A stretch of 32,691 nucleotides of DNA. Source: Persephonella sp. GTDB taxonomy: Bacteria > Aquificota > Aquificia > Aquificales > Hydrogenothermaceae. The stretch is from NCBI GenBank assembly GCA_003978565.1, contig QNZC01000062.1, forward strand, positions 1-32,691. The letters are read 5' to 3'. A model generated the notes under the pieces. It did not search any database. It was not told where the DNA came from and saw only the letters and a list, made by a program, of their open reading frames with translations. This document shows positions 15,720 to 25,417 of this stretch, in pieces. The translations under genes and the position numbers were made by a program. How positions within the stretch are numbered: position 1 is the stretch's first letter; each line of letters starts with the position of its first letter.

Positions 15720-17194
15720 TAAATTTAACTAAACTGAATTTAAGATTTTTGTTAGTGTTAAAACTACTGTTGTCTATCTTATTTTTTATAACTAGTTTAA
15801 CTTTATCTATTCCTCTAATATACTCTATCTTTATTAAAGATGGTTTATTCCTTTACTACATTGAAACGATAGGATTTATCGGCATTTTATATTTATCAGT
15901 TTTTTTATTAACAAAATTTTTGAAAGTAGAGGATAAAAATTTTCCAAACAATAGGGAGGCTTTACTTGTTGCCGTATCTGTATGGTTTTTATTGCCATTG
16001 GTAATAGCTAATGTTTATGTATCAACTGGTTATATCAAATCTATAATTGATGGATACTTTGAGGCGGTTTCAGGTTTTACGACAACTGGAGCATCTATAC
16101 TAACAGATATAGAGGTTCTGCCAAAAAGTTTACTCCTGCTTAGAAATTTAACAAATTGGATAGGTGGGCTTGGTTTTGCAATTTTTACAATATCATTTAC
16201 ATCTATATCACCGTTAGTTGGAAAATCATTAATAAAATTTGAGGCACCTAAGGTTATAGAGGAGAGTATAGAGATAAAAATAAAGAAGATAACAATAATA
16301 ATTTTTACCGTTTATCTAGCATTAAGTATTTTAGAGACGATTTTACTACTTTTTACTGGATTAGATATATACAATGCCATAAACTATACATTTGCAACTG
16401 TAGCAACAGGCGGATTTGCTCCTAAAAATGAGAGTGTAGGAGCTTTTAACAGTTTTTCTGTAGAGCTAATTATTTCTGTATTTATGATTTTAGGAGCTAT
16501 TAATTTACAATTATACTATATAGCCTATAGAGAAAAGAGTTTATTAAAAATTTTTAAAGATGAGGAAGTCAAGATTTATCTATTAATCATTGGTATCTCT
16601 ATAGTGATTTCATCATTTATTCTGTTTAAAAATGGATACTATAGCTCTATATACGAAAGTATTAGATACTCTATTTTTCAGATTGTTTCAGCATCAACCA
16701 CTACAGGTTTTTCATCTACAGATTATTCCAATTGGCATCCTTTCGTATTAAGTTTAATGATGTTATTAGCTTTAATTGGTGCTGTAAGTGGCTCAACTGG
16801 AGGAGGTATAAAAATAGTCCGTCTAATATTTTTATTTAAGTCTGTAATTATTGAGTTAAAAAAATTAGCTCATCCAAAGGCTATTTACAGATTTAAAATC
16901 AGGGATAAAGTAATAGATAGTGAAACTGCAAATATAATGTGGGTTTTCCTATCATTGTATATTTTAACATTCATCTTCGTAGGGTTAGTTTTAGTTTTTG
17001 ATGGTTATGACATAATCACATCTTTTTCTTCTTCTGTTGCATGTATCACAAGTTTAGGACCCGGTTTGGGAGATGTTGGACCAACCTCTAACTTTTCCCA
17101 GTTTTCACAATTAGAGAAATTAATACTAGCATTTGAAATGATTTTAGGAAGATTGGAAATCATACCTGTTATAGGATTAACCTTTCTAAGATAG
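15716..17194 (+). CDS. trkH: Potassium uptake membrane subunit TrkH/KtrB family
   Basis: 492 residues with many hydrophobic helices, fitting the four M1-P-M2 repeats of the superfamily. The four filter loops are visible: SGFTTTGAS, ATVATGGFAPKN, SASTTTGFSSTDY and ITSLGPGLGDVGPTS. Each carries the glycine of a potassium filter. It forms the ion path in the inner membrane, with TrkA as its regulator. GGAGGGI-type sequence (TGGGIK) after the third filter is the usual intramembrane loop. TrkH and KtrB cannot be told apart with certainty; the paired full-length TrkA favours Trk. Confidence 0.93.
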   Translation: MINLTKLNLRFLLVLKLLLSILFFITSLTLSIPLIYSIFIKDGLFLYYIETIGFIGILYLSVFLLTKFLKVEDKNFPNNREALLVAVSVWFLLPLVIANVYVSTGYIKSIIDGYFEAVSGFTTTGASILTDIEVLPKSLLLLRNLTNWIGGLGFAIFTISFTSISPLVGKSLIKFEAPKVIEESIEIKIKKITIIIFTVYLALSILETILLLFTGLDIYNAINYTFATVATGGFAPKNESVGAFNSFSVELIISVFMILGAINLQLYYIAYREKSLLKIFKDEEVKIYLLIIGISIVISSFILFKNGYYSSIYESIRYSIFQIVSASTTTGFSSTDYSNWHPFVLSLMMLLALIGAVSGSTGGGIKIVRLIFLFKSVIIELKKLAHPKAIYRFKIRDKVIDSETANIMWVFLSLYILTFIFVGLVLVFDGYDIITSFSSSVACITSLGPGLGDVGPTSNFSQFSQLEKLILAFEMILGRLEIIPVIGLTFLR

Positions 17195-17200
17195 AAATAA

Positions 17201-17209
17201 TGTTATAAT
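17201..17209 (+). promoter_or_regulatory. Extended -10 promoter for rpsO-pnp
   Basis: TGTTATAAT lies 6 bases after the trkH stop and 45 bases before rpsO. It is identical to the nine bases before slyD. The -35 is not recognisable. It lets rpsO-pnp be transcribed independently of trkAH. Confidence 0.55.
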
Positions 17210-17254
17210 ATTTAATCTGAAATAATAGAAATTTTGTTAGGAGGTTATAGATAT

Positions 17255-17536
17255 ATGTCTATCACACCAGAGAAGAAGGCTGAAATCATACAAAAGTGGG
17301 CTAGGTATGAAGGAGATACAGGTTCTCCAGAGGTGCAAATAGCAATTTTAACAGAGAGAATTAGAAATTTAACAGAACATATAAAAAGAAATAAGAAAGA
17401 CTTACACTCTAGAAGAGGTCTTATTGGAATGGTTAATAAAAGAAGAAAATTATTAAAATACTTGAAAAGAAAAAATCCTGAGAGATACCAGCAAGTCATA
17501 AAGGAGCTAAAAATTAGAGAGGTAGGGAGTAAATAA
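17255..17536 (+). CDS. rpsO: 30S ribosomal protein S15
   Basis: 93 residues, close to the usual 89. The family signature is plain: [25 protein letters not shown], then [23 protein letters not shown]15 binds the 16S rRNA central domain early in 30S assembly. The ATG is preceded by AGGAGG (17241-17246); an in-frame TTG at 17234 would include this site. It is followed after 2 bases by pnp, the conserved rpsO-pnp order. Confidence 0.97.
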   Translation: MSITPEKKAEIIQKWARYEGDTGSPEVQIAILTERIRNLTEHIKRNKKDLHSRRGLIGMVNKRRKLLKYLKRKNPERYQQVIKELKIREVGSK

Positions 17537-17538
17537 AG

Positions 17539-19695
17539 ATGGAGGGTTTTGAAGATATTACAGTAGAAAAAGTAGAAACCCTTGTCGGTTCTACTCCCAT
17601 CTCTATAGAAACTGGATACTTTGCTAAACAGGCAAGTGGTGCAGTTATTGTAAGACAAGGAGAAACGGCAGTATTAGTTGCCGTTGTTGTTTCTGAGGAA
17701 GTTCAGGAAGATATAGACTTTTTGCCTCTAACTGTTGAATACAGAGAGAAGCCATATTCTTATGGAAGAATACCCGGCGGTTTTGTTAAAAGAGAAGGGA
17801 AGCCTAACGAGAGAGAAATATTAGTTTCAAGATTAATTGATAGACCTATAAGACCTCTCTTTCCAAAAGGATTTTTTAATGATGTTGTTGTTTATGCTTT
17901 AACCTTATCTGCAGATGATAAGTATGACCCTGATGTTTTAGCTATGGTAGGAGCTTCATCCGCTTTACATATATCTGAAGCTCCATTTGAGGGACCAATA
18001 GCTGGCATTAGAGTTGCAAGGGTAGATGGGAAATTAATAGTTAATCCGACATATGAGGAGAGAGATAAAGCAGATTTAGATATAGTTGTTGCTGGAACGA
18101 AGGATGCAATTGTAATGGTTGAAGGTGGAGCAAATGAAGTTCCAGAAGAAGAGGTTTTAGAAGCAATCTTATATGCACAGGAGAGTATAAAAAATTTATG
18201 TGAGATACAGGAAGAATTAAGAAAGAAGGTAGGTAAAGAAAAAATAGTGGTAGAAGCACCTACCCAAGATGAAGAATTAAAGCATAAGATAAGAGAATTA
18301 ACTGAAGAAAAGATAAAGGAAGCCTTCAATATTACTGATAAAAAGGAAAGGAATAAAAGAATAGGAGAGATTTACGACTGTTTATTAGATAAGTTGAATG
18401 TAGAAGAAGAGGAAAAGAAAAAGGTTGAGGTTCTCTTTAAGGAAGTTGAATCTGAAATAATGAGAGAGATGGTTCTTAAGGAACATAGAAGGATAGACGG
18501 AAGAAAACCTGATGAGATAAGACCTATATGGATTAAACTTGGATTATTCCCAAGGTCTCATGGTTCAGCAATATTTACTAGAGGTCAAACACAGGCACTT
18601 GTAATGACAACTTTAGGAGCTTTAGGAGAAGAACAGATAGAGGAGAGTATAGAGGAGGGGGAGGAAAAGAAAAGATTTATACTTCACTATAACTTCCCAG
18701 CATTCTCAACTGGAGAAGCTAAACCGCCAAAAGCACCTTCTAGAAGAGAAATAGGACACGGACATTTAGCAGAAAGGGCTTTAGAGCCATTAATACCTTC
18801 AGAGGAAAATTTCCCATATGTTATAAGAGTTGTTTCTGAAATATTAGAAAGCAATGGTTCGTCATCAATGGCTACAGTTTGTGGAGCATCATTATCGCTA
18901 TTTGATGCAGGGGTGCCTTTACCTAAACATGTTGCCGGTATAGCTATGGGATTACTGAAAGAGGGAGATAACTATGTTGTTCTTACAGATATTCTTGGAG
19001 ATGAAGACCATTTAGGAGATATGGATTTTAAAGTTGCTGGAACTAGAGATGGTATCACTTCAATACAGATGGATATAAAGATTAAAGGATTAACTAAAGA
19101 AATACTCCAAGATGCTCTAAAACAGGCGAATAAAGCGAGAATGAAAATATTAGATATAATGTATAATGTAATTCCTGAGCCTAGACCTGAAGTTTCTAAA
19201 TATGCTCCTAAAGTTATAATAATGGAAGTATCTCCAGAAAAGATACCTTTAATTATTGGGCCTGCCGGTAAAAATATTAAAAGAATAATAGATGAAACTG
19301 GTGTGAAAATAGATTTAGAAGAGGACGGAATAGTTAGAATTTATGCACCTTCCAAGGAAGCAGGAGATAAAGCTAGGAAGATGATAGAACAGATAATTAT
19401 TGATATAGAACCTGGTGAAGTTTATATGGGTAAGGTAGTTAGAGTAGAGGATTATGGAGCTTTCGTGGAGTTATTCCCGGGGAAACTTTCACTATTACAT
19501 GTTTCTAAAATTAGTCATCAAAGGGTAAGGTCTGCTAAAGACCACGTGAAAGTTGGTGATATTATTACTGTAAAAGTTGTTGAAGTAGATGAGCAAGGAA
19601 GACCTAGAGTTTCTCTAAAGGATGTTAAGAAAGGAGAGGAAGCAAAAAATAAATATCTATATGAAAATCTGCAACAAACTAAAGAAGATAATTAA
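17539..19695 (+). CDS. pnp: Polyribonucleotide nucleotidyltransferase (PNPase)
   Basis: 718 residues, normal for PNPase, the phosphate-dependent 3'-5' exonuclease of mRNA turnover. Domains in order: first RNase PH-like core (about 15-145, EYREKPYSYGRIPGGF), helical linker, second RNase PH core (about 325-540, with RRIDGRKPDEIRP and the catalytic DILGDEDHLGDMDFKVAGT acidic cluster), KH (about 565-630, IIGPAGKNIKRIIDETG) and S1 (about 635-705, GKVVRVEDYGAFVEL). It starts 2 bases after rpsO. With RNase Y in the same window it supplies two of the main RNA decay enzymes. Confidence 0.98.
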   Translation: MEGFEDITVEKVETLVGSTPISIETGYFAKQASGAVIVRQGETAVLVAVVVSEEVQEDIDFLPLTVEYREKPYSYGRIPGGFVKREGKPNEREILVSRLIDRPIRPLFPKGFFNDVVVYALTLSADDKYDPDVLAMVGASSALHISEAPFEGPIAGIRVARVDGKLIVNPTYEERDKADLDIVVAGTKDAIVMVEGGANEVPEEEVLEAILYAQESIKNLCEIQEELRKKVGKEKIVVEAPTQDEELKHKIRELTEEKIKEAFNITDKKERNKRIGEIYDCLLDKLNVEEEEKKKVEVLFKEVESEIMREMVLKEHRRIDGRKPDEIRPIWIKLGLFPRSHGSAIFTRGQTQALVMTTLGALGEEQIEESIEEGEEKKRFILHYNFPAFSTGEAKPPKAPSRREIGHGHLAERALEPLIPSEENFPYVIRVVSEILESNGSSSMATVCGASLSLFDAGVPLPKHVAGIAMGLLKEGDNYVVLTDILGDEDHLGDMDFKVAGTRDGITSIQMDIKIKGLTKEILQDALKQANKARMKILDIMYNVIPEPRPEVSKYAPKVIIMEVSPEKIPLIIGPAGKNIKRIIDETGVKIDLEEDGIVRIYAPSKEAGDKARKMIEQIIIDIEPGEVYMGKVVRVEDYGAFVELFPGKLSLLHVSKISHQRVRSAKDHVKVGDIITVKVVEVDEQGRPRVSLKDVKKGEEAKNKYLYENLQQTKEDN

Positions 19696-19804
19696 GTTTT
19701 TTGTCTTTTCTTCTTTTCATCATTTCACATAATTTAAAATCTATATATAATTTATATTTGACTTTGTTTGATTTAATGGTCATTTCATAAGGAGGTAATA
19801 TTCA

Positions 19805-22684
19805 TTGTCAAAAATAAAAGTATCAGATTTAGCAAAAGAGTTAGGTGTTAACTGGAAGGATATAGCAAAAGCTTTAGCTGATATAACAGGAGAAAAAATA
19901 AAAACACCTTCAAAAAAAATAGATGAAGAAACTGCAAATTTAATAAGAGATTTTCTAGGAGTTTATGAAGAAACTCCAGAGGAAAAAGAGGAAATACAGA
20001 TTAAAACCGAGGAGAAAAAATACAGAATTTACGATTTATATCATGATTGGGGAGTTAGTTTTGAAGAGTTCAAAGAAGCATTAAGAAAGTGTGGTTATGA
20101 AGGTGAGATAAATAGTTTTACTGAGATAAATAAAGATTTGGTTGGTAAGGTAAGAGGGGAACTAGAGGAGCTTATAAAAAAGAAAAAAGAAGAGGAAGAA
20201 AGAAGAAGAAAAGAGGAAGAAGAAAGAAGAAAGAGAGAGGAAGAATTAAGAAGGTTATTAGAAGAGCAGGAAAGGGAAAGAAGAGAGAAGGAAAGAAAGA
20301 AAGAAGAGGAGGAGGCAAAGAAGAGAGAAGTAAAAGAAAATAAAGAAGAAAAAGAAATAAAAGAGATTAAGAAAGAGGAAATAAAAGAAACAGAGAAAGA
20401 AGAAATAAGAGAAATAGAGAAAGGAGAAGTAAGAGAGGCGAAAGTTTCATCTAAAGAAATAAAAGAAGGTAGAGAAACAAAAGAAAGAAGATATAAGAAG
20501 GAAAGATTTGATAAAAGGAAGAAAAGGGACTTTAAAGAAAGAAAAAGAGATTTTAGAAAAGATGAAAAACGAAAAAAAGAAGAAAAACAGAAAAGAGATG
20601 AAAAACAGAAAAAAGAAGACTTTAGAAAAAGCAAATTTGAAAAAGTTAAGGAAAAACAAGAAGGATTTAGTTTACAGGCTGAATTGGAGCAGGCTCAAAT
20701 CCATTCAGTAAAAGATGAAGAGAAGGAAAGAGAAAAAGCTCAAGCAGCAGAAATAGAGAGAAGAAAGGAAAGTAAAGAGGAAAAAGCGGAACTTGAGGCA
20801 TTAAGAAAACTTTTAGGTGATAGTGGAAGAAAGAAAAAGAAGAAGAAAAAGAAAAAGGAAGATAAGGAGAAGAAGGAAGTTGAAGCAAAAGAAGAAGATG
20901 ATGTAAAAATTGCTATAATTCCAGAAGTTTTAACAGTTAAAGACTTATCAGATATTTTAAATATTCCACCAAACCAGATAATCCTTGAATTAATGAAAAA
21001 AGGAGTCCTTGCAACTATAAATCAAAATATAGACCCAGAGATTGCATTACAGATAGCTGAAGAACATGGATTTTTAGCAGAAATAAAGAGAGAAGGTGAG
21101 GAACTAAGTATAGTTGAGGAATTACCAGATGAAGAAAAGGAAAAAGTTTTAACTGAAGAGAAGGAAGAAGATGAAGAAAATCTAGTGGAGAGACCACCTG
21201 TAGTAACTGTGATGGGGCACGTTGACCACGGAAAGACAACTTTACTTGACACTATAAGAAAAACTGATGTAGCCGCTAGAGAAAAAGGAGGAATTACACA
21301 GCATATAGGGGCTTATAAGATAAAGTTAGAAAATGGTAAGGAAATAACATTCTTAGACACTCCCGGACACGAAGCATTTACAACATTAAGGGCGAGAGGT
21401 TCTAAAGTTGCAGATATTGCAGTTTTAGTTGTTGCTGCTGATGACGGTGTGAAACCACAAACGATAGAAGCTCTAAACCACGCTAAAAGTGCAAATGTTC
21501 CAATTATTGTTGCTATAAATAAGATAGATAAACCGGGTTCAGACCCTGAGAGAGTTAAAAGGGAGCTATCCCAATACAATCTCATCCCGGAAGAGTGGGG
21601 TGGAGATACAATAATGGTGCCTGTTTCTGCAAAAACAGGTAAAAATATAGACGAGTTATTGGAAAATATACTATTGGTGGCAGAATTACTTGAGTTAAAG
21701 GCAAATCCAAATAAACCGGCTATAGGAACTGTAATAGAATCAAAACTAGATACTAAAAAAGGTCCTGTAGCAACTGTTTTAATAGAAAACGGAACTTTAA
21801 AAAGAGGTGATTACTTTGTAGCTGGCTACACATGGGGAAAAGTTAGAGCAATGTTAGATGAAAGAGGTAGAAATCTAAAAGAAGCTGGCCCAGGAACCCC
21901 TGTTGAGATTTTAGGATTTAATGAAGTTCCAAAGGCTGGGGATAAATTTATAGTTAAATCTTCAGAAAAAGAAGCTAGACAGTTAGCTGAACAGAGAAAA
22001 CAGAAGTTAGAGGAAGAACTGTTAGCTAAAAGAAAAAGATTACATTTAGAAAACTTACAGGATGCTAAGGAGATTAACATAATTTTAAAAGCTGACGTTC
22101 AAGGTTCATTAGAGGCGATTATAAAATCAATAGAGGAGATTGGTAAAAAGTTTGAAAATGTAAATATAAATATTATTCACAGTGGTATAGGAGCTATAAC
22201 GGAAAGTGATGTGATGTTAGCGGCGGCTTCAAATGGTTTAGTTATAGGTTTCAATGTTAGACCAGATGGGACAGCTAGAAAATCTGCCGAGGAGGAAGAC
22301 GTTGATATAAAAATATATGGTGTAATATATGACTTACTTGAAGATTTAGAGAAAGCTCTTAAAGGATTACTTGAGCCTAAGAAGAAAGAAGAACTTCTCG
22401 GAATTTGTGAAGTTAAGAAAATATTCAGAATTAAAGGTGTTGGAACGATAGCAGGTTGTATAGTTATAGAGGGAGTTATAAGAAGAAATTCTAAAGCTAG
22501 ATTGGTTAGAGATGGTGTAGTTATATACGATGGAGAAATTTCCTCTCTAAAGAGATTTAAAGATGATGTTAAAGAAGTAGCAAAAGGTTATGAATGTGGA
22601 TTAATGTTAAAAGACTTCAACGATATAAAACCGGGAGACCAGATAGAAAGTTATGAAATTGTAGAAGAAAAGGAAGTAAGTTAA
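19805..22684 (+). CDS. infB: Translation initiation factor IF-2
   Basis: 959 residues, one of the longer IF-2 proteins. A small N-terminal IF2N-like domain is followed by a very long Lys/Glu/Arg-rich linker (about 120-365), a second IF2N domain (TVKDLSDILNIPPNQIILELM), and the GTPase domain with GHVDHGKTT (about 470), DTPGHEAF and NKID. Domains II, III and IV follow (KADVQGSLEAI; GCIVIEGVIRRNSKARLVRDG). IF-2 brings initiator tRNA to the 30S subunit. The start is TTG, supported by AAGGAGGT (19790-19797) 7 bases upstream; no ATG fits. The linker is nearly all purine on the plus strand and is predicted to be one long charged helix. Confidence 0.97.
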   Translation: MSKIKVSDLAKELGVNWKDIAKALADITGEKIKTPSKKIDEETANLIRDFLGVYEETPEEKEEIQIKTEEKKYRIYDLYHDWGVSFEEFKEALRKCGYEGEINSFTEINKDLVGKVRGELEELIKKKKEEEERRRKEEEERRKREEELRRLLEEQERERREKERKKEEEEAKKREVKENKEEKEIKEIKKEEIKETEKEEIREIEKGEVREAKVSSKEIKEGRETKERRYKKERFDKRKKRDFKERKRDFRKDEKRKKEEKQKRDEKQKKEDFRKSKFEKVKEKQEGFSLQAELEQAQIHSVKDEEKEREKAQAAEIERRKESKEEKAELEALRKLLGDSGRKKKKKKKKKEDKEKKEVEAKEEDDVKIAIIPEVLTVKDLSDILNIPPNQIILELMKKGVLATINQNIDPEIALQIAEEHGFLAEIKREGEELSIVEELPDEEKEKVLTEEKEEDEENLVERPPVVTVMGHVDHGKTTLLDTIRKTDVAAREKGGITQHIGAYKIKLENGKEITFLDTPGHEAFTTLRARGSKVADIAVLVVAADDGVKPQTIEALNHAKSANVPIIVAINKIDKPGSDPERVKRELSQYNLIPEEWGGDTIMVPVSAKTGKNIDELLENILLVAELLELKANPNKPAIGTVIESKLDTKKGPVATVLIENGTLKRGDYFVAGYTWGKVRAMLDERGRNLKEAGPGTPVEILGFNEVPKAGDKFIVKSSEKEARQLAEQRKQKLEEELLAKRKRLHLENLQDAKEINIILKADVQGSLEAIIKSIEEIGKKFENVNINIIHSGIGAITESDVMLAAASNGLVIGFNVRPDGTARKSAEEEDVDIKIYGVIYDLLEDLEKALKGLLEPKKKEELLGICEVKKIFRIKGVGTIAGCIVIEGVIRRNSKARLVRDGVVIYDGEISSLKRFKDDVKEVAKGYECGLMLKDFNDIKPGDQIESYEIVEEKEVS

Positions 22685-22696
22685 ACAGGTGAAAAA

Positions 22697-23299
22697 ATGA
22701 AGATTTTAATGATAGATAATTACGACAGCTTTACATATAACATAGTTCAATATCTATATGAGCTTGGAGCAGATGTAGAAGTTTACAGAAACGACCAGAT
22801 AGATATTGAAGATATAGAAGGCATGAGTGATATTGATGGGATTGTAATATCACCGGGACCTTGCACCCCAAATGAAGCAGGTATATCTGTAGATGTTATA
22901 AGAAGATTTAAAGGAAGATATCCAATTCTTGGAGTGTGTTTAGGACACCAATCTATAGGTGTTGCTTTCGGAGGTAAGATAATAAAGGCTAAATGTCTAA
23001 TGCACGGTAAATTATCAGACATATACCACAATGGGAAAGAGTTGTTTGAGGGAATACCATCTCCATTTAAAGCAGTTAGATACCACTCATTAGTTATAGA
23101 TAAAAATAGCCTTCCTGAAGATATAGAAATAACAGCTTGGACTAAGGAAGATGACGAAATAATGGGGATAAAACATAAAAAATATGCTATATGGGGAATT
23201 CAGTTTCATCCTGAAAGCATACTAACAGATTACGGTAAGAAGATTTTAGAAAATTATTTAAAACTTGCAGAAAAGTTTAACACTTCAAAAACAGTATAG
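22697..23299 (+). CDS. trpG: Glutamine amidotransferase, anthranilate/aminodeoxychorismate synthase component II
   Basis: 200 residues, a class I amidotransferase. [13 protein letters not shown] is the TrpG/PabA opening, [11 protein letters not shown] the second motif, [10 protein letters not shown] holds the nucleophile Cys81, and [10 protein letters not shown] holds His171 and Glu173. It supplies ammonia to component I to make anthranilate (tryptophan) or aminodeoxychorismate (folate). Neither trpE nor pabB is adjacent, so the role may be shared. It begins 12 bases after infB and is followed closely by hemJ. Confidence 0.92.
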   Translation: MKILMIDNYDSFTYNIVQYLYELGADVEVYRNDQIDIEDIEGMSDIDGIVISPGPCTPNEAGISVDVIRRFKGRYPILGVCLGHQSIGVAFGGKIIKAKCLMHGKLSDIYHNGKELFEGIPSPFKAVRYHSLVIDKNSLPEDIEITAWTKEDDEIMGIKHKKYAIWGIQFHPESILTDYGKKILENYLKLAEKFNTSKTV

Positions 23300-23308
23300 A
23301 GGTTAAAA

Positions 23309-23737
23309 ATGTTTATATGGATTAAAGCCATTCATCTTATATCTGTAATAACTTTAATGGCAGTCATATTTTACCTTCCTAGACTTTTCGTTTACCATTT
23401 GGAGAACAGGGACAAAAAGGAATTTGTAGATGTTATAAAGGTTATGGAAGTAAAGCTTCATAAATTTATCGGTGTTCCATCTTTTTGGATTACACTCTTA
23501 ACAGGTTTAGGAATGTTATTTATTAATCCATCTATATTTAAGACAGGTGGTTGGATACATGCAAAGATTACTTTAGCCATATTAATGCTAATTTACTACA
23601 TTTCATTAGCAGTTTTTCTAAAAAGAATACAGTCTGATAGCTGTAAACTATCTTCTAAGTTTTTTAGATTTTATAACGAAGTTCCAACAATACTTTTAAT
23701 ATTAATAGTTATACTTGTGATAGTAAGACCATTCTAA
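23309..23737 (+). CDS. hemJ: Protoporphyrinogen IX oxidase, HemJ family
   Basis: 142 residues, the usual HemJ (UPF0093) length, with four hydrophobic helices. The opening FIWIKAIHLISVI with His9, followed by FYLPRLFVYH, is the signature of the family. A KLHKFIGVPSFWITLLTGLG segment and the WIHAKITLA motif with a conserved His-x-Lys follow. HemJ oxidises protoporphyrinogen IX in the inner membrane, the penultimate haem step in many bacteria lacking HemG or HemY. It starts 9 bases after trpG. hemD is elsewhere in the window. Confidence 0.9.
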   Translation: MFIWIKAIHLISVITLMAVIFYLPRLFVYHLENRDKKEFVDVIKVMEVKLHKFIGVPSFWITLLTGLGMLFINPSIFKTGGWIHAKITLAILMLIYYISLAVFLKRIQSDSCKLSSKFFRFYNEVPTILLILIVILVIVRPF

Positions 23738-23748
23738 AGGAGAAGAAA

Positions 23749-24324
23749 ATGAAGATTATATATATACACGGTTTTAACTCAGCTGGTTATGGGAATAAAA
23801 TAACCAAACTTAAAGATGCGTTTGGTGATGAGAACGTTATAGCTTTAACACTTCCATACAACCCAGAGAAAGCTATGAAACTTTTAGAGTTTTTAACAGA
23901 GACCTTAAAGGAAAAGGATAATCTAATTTTAGTAGGAACATCATTAGGAGGATTTTACGGATTATATCTAGGGGCAAAATATAAAGTTCCATCAGTCCTA
24001 ATAAATCCGTCTACAGACCCATACAACTCATTAAAAAAACAAGTTGGTAAGCAGAAAAATTATAAGACAGATGAAGAGTATGAGTTCAGCTATAAAGATT
24101 TGGAAAGTTTAAAAAAATACTATCTTTCAGAAAGAGAGATAGAGAAAGCTAAACCATACATATACGTTTATCTAGATGAGGAAGATGAGCTTTTAGACAG
24201 TAGAAAGACTAAAGAGTTTTTTGAGAAGTTTGGTATATATGTAAAAATTTATCCAAATGGCGACCATAGATTTCAACATATGGATGAATTAATTGAAGAT
24301 TTAAGGGAAAAGTTAAATTTATAA
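23749..24324 (+). CDS. YqiA-like alpha/beta hydrolase
   Basis: 191 residues. The small alpha/beta-hydrolase fold of the UPF0227/YqiA esterase group: IYIHGFNSAG oxyanion segment at the N-terminus, nucleophile Ser65 in VGTSLGGFYG, a probable acid Asp146 in YLDEEDELLD, and His173 in NGDHRFQHM. All three catalytic residues are present. Substrate is unknown; relatives hydrolyse short acyl esters in vitro. It begins 11 bases after hemJ with AAGGAG upstream, probably the same transcript. Confidence 0.82.
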   Translation: MKIIYIHGFNSAGYGNKITKLKDAFGDENVIALTLPYNPEKAMKLLEFLTETLKEKDNLILVGTSLGGFYGLYLGAKYKVPSVLINPSTDPYNSLKKQVGKQKNYKTDEEYEFSYKDLESLKKYYLSEREIEKAKPYIYVYLDEEDELLDSRKTKEFFEKFGIYVKIYPNGDHRFQHMDELIEDLREKLNL

Positions 24325-24340
24325 ATAACGTCGGCATACG

Positions 24341-24910
24341 ATGGAGTTCAAAGAGTATATTACAGCGATTGAAAAAAATTTGAAAAATTTGACCCAGTTT
24401 AATATATATCTATCAGAGGAAGATATAAACATAATTAGGAGCTGGTATAAAAAAGATATTCCTTTAGAAAGGATAAATAAAACTATTTATAACTGTTTAT
24501 CAAATATTCCAAAGAAAAAAAGAAAGTTTTTATCTTTAAAAAAGATAGATAAAGAAATATACAAACTTAAAACTTCCAAAATCTTTAAAGAAGATAAATC
24601 ATTTAAAGAAAACACTAGGCAGGAATACACTATCAATCCAGAAATTCAATTGTTAATTGAACAGTTGGAAAACCTTGGAATAAAGGTTAATATCAACGGT
24701 TATAGAGACGAAACAGAGCTAAAAGAGTATTTAGAGAGAAAAATCATAAGCTTTATATGGAAAAATATAAGTGATGAAGAAAGGGAAATAATAAGAAAGG
24801 AGGCTTTAAAAGAGTTAAAGACAAAGTATAATCTGTCCCACACTGATAAAAAAGAGGCTTTGAAATTTATAGTTGCGAATAAGATAAAGAAAATCTACAA
24901 TCTTCCATAG
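24341..24910 (+). CDS. Conserved-looking helical protein of unknown function
   Basis: 189 residues, Lys/Glu/Ile-rich and predicted mainly helical, with no signal peptide or membrane segment. The N-terminal part has a SEEDINIIRSWYKKDIPLERI stretch followed by NKTIYNCLSNIP, which reads like a helix-turn-helix-sized helical bundle. The middle (about 80-100) is likely disordered. The C-terminal part has SDEEREIIRKEALKELKTKY. I do not recognise the family. It is 16 bases after the hydrolase gene and likely in the same operon. The start lacks a strong ribosome binding site. Confidence 0.65.
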   Translation: MEFKEYITAIEKNLKNLTQFNIYLSEEDINIIRSWYKKDIPLERINKTIYNCLSNIPKKKRKFLSLKKIDKEIYKLKTSKIFKEDKSFKENTRQEYTINPEIQLLIEQLENLGIKVNINGYRDETELKEYLERKIISFIWKNISDEEREIIRKEALKELKTKYNLSHTDKKEALKFIVANKIKKIYNLP

Positions 24911-24989
24911 ATTACTTTAATTTTAAAAGTTGCAAAAAAGTTCATTTATAATAATTTATTTGAAATAAAAATACTATAAGGAGTTATAA

Positions 24990-25415
24990 ATGATAAAAAT
25001 CTCATTGAAAAGGATTATTTTACTTTTCTCAACAATCTTTGTTTTCTCAAGTTGCTTAAGCACAATCCAACTGGCAACTCAAGAAACTCCTATAGAGTTA
25101 ATACCAAGAAATAAAGTTATGGGTGGATTTTCATTTGTTATCCCAGATAACTTTAGATTTTTAAACGAACAATCTTTAATTTATGATTATAGAGGAGATA
25201 TTAGAGCTTATCTAGTTTATGCAGGTAAAGCTTCAACAGTTCAACTTATAAACTTCTTTACAGACTATATGCCAGAGAAAGGTTGGAAACCAGACTTTGC
25301 GACGGTTTCTACCGATGGAATGTTGGCCTTCAAAAAGGAAGATAGGCTTATAGTTATTAAAATTGTCCCCGATGTAGCTGGTATTTCTTATTTAAAGATA
25401 CTCCTAACTAAGTAG
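24990..25415 (+). CDS. Predicted lipoprotein of unknown function
   Basis: 141 residues. A positively charged N-terminus (MIKISLKR), a hydrophobic stretch and VFSSC form a lipobox with the lipidation cysteine at about residue 22. The mature part is small and probably beta-rich, including VMGGFSFVIPDNFRF, TVQLINFFTDYMPEKGW and LIVIKIVPD. The pattern of a two-residue-rich 'YMPEKGW' after a helix resembles small outer-membrane lipoproteins of unknown role found in thermophilic bacteria. AAGGAG (24979-24984) lies 5 bases before the ATG. No Asp follows the cysteine, so transport to the outer membrane is likely. Confidence 0.78.
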   Translation: MIKISLKRIILLFSTIFVFSSCLSTIQLATQETPIELIPRNKVMGGFSFVIPDNFRFLNEQSLIYDYRGDIRAYLVYAGKASTVQLINFFTDYMPEKGWKPDFATVSTDGMLAFKKEDRLIVIKIVPDVAGISYLKILLTK

Positions 25416-25417
25416 CT

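Noticed and set aside
17892-18329. Minus-strand ORFs inside pnp
   Set aside because: Antisense to a full-length conserved gene, with no start signals.
20095-20888. Minus-strand Ser/Phe/Leu-rich ORFs
   Set aside because: They are the complement of the purine-rich infB linker and have low-complexity composition expected from it.
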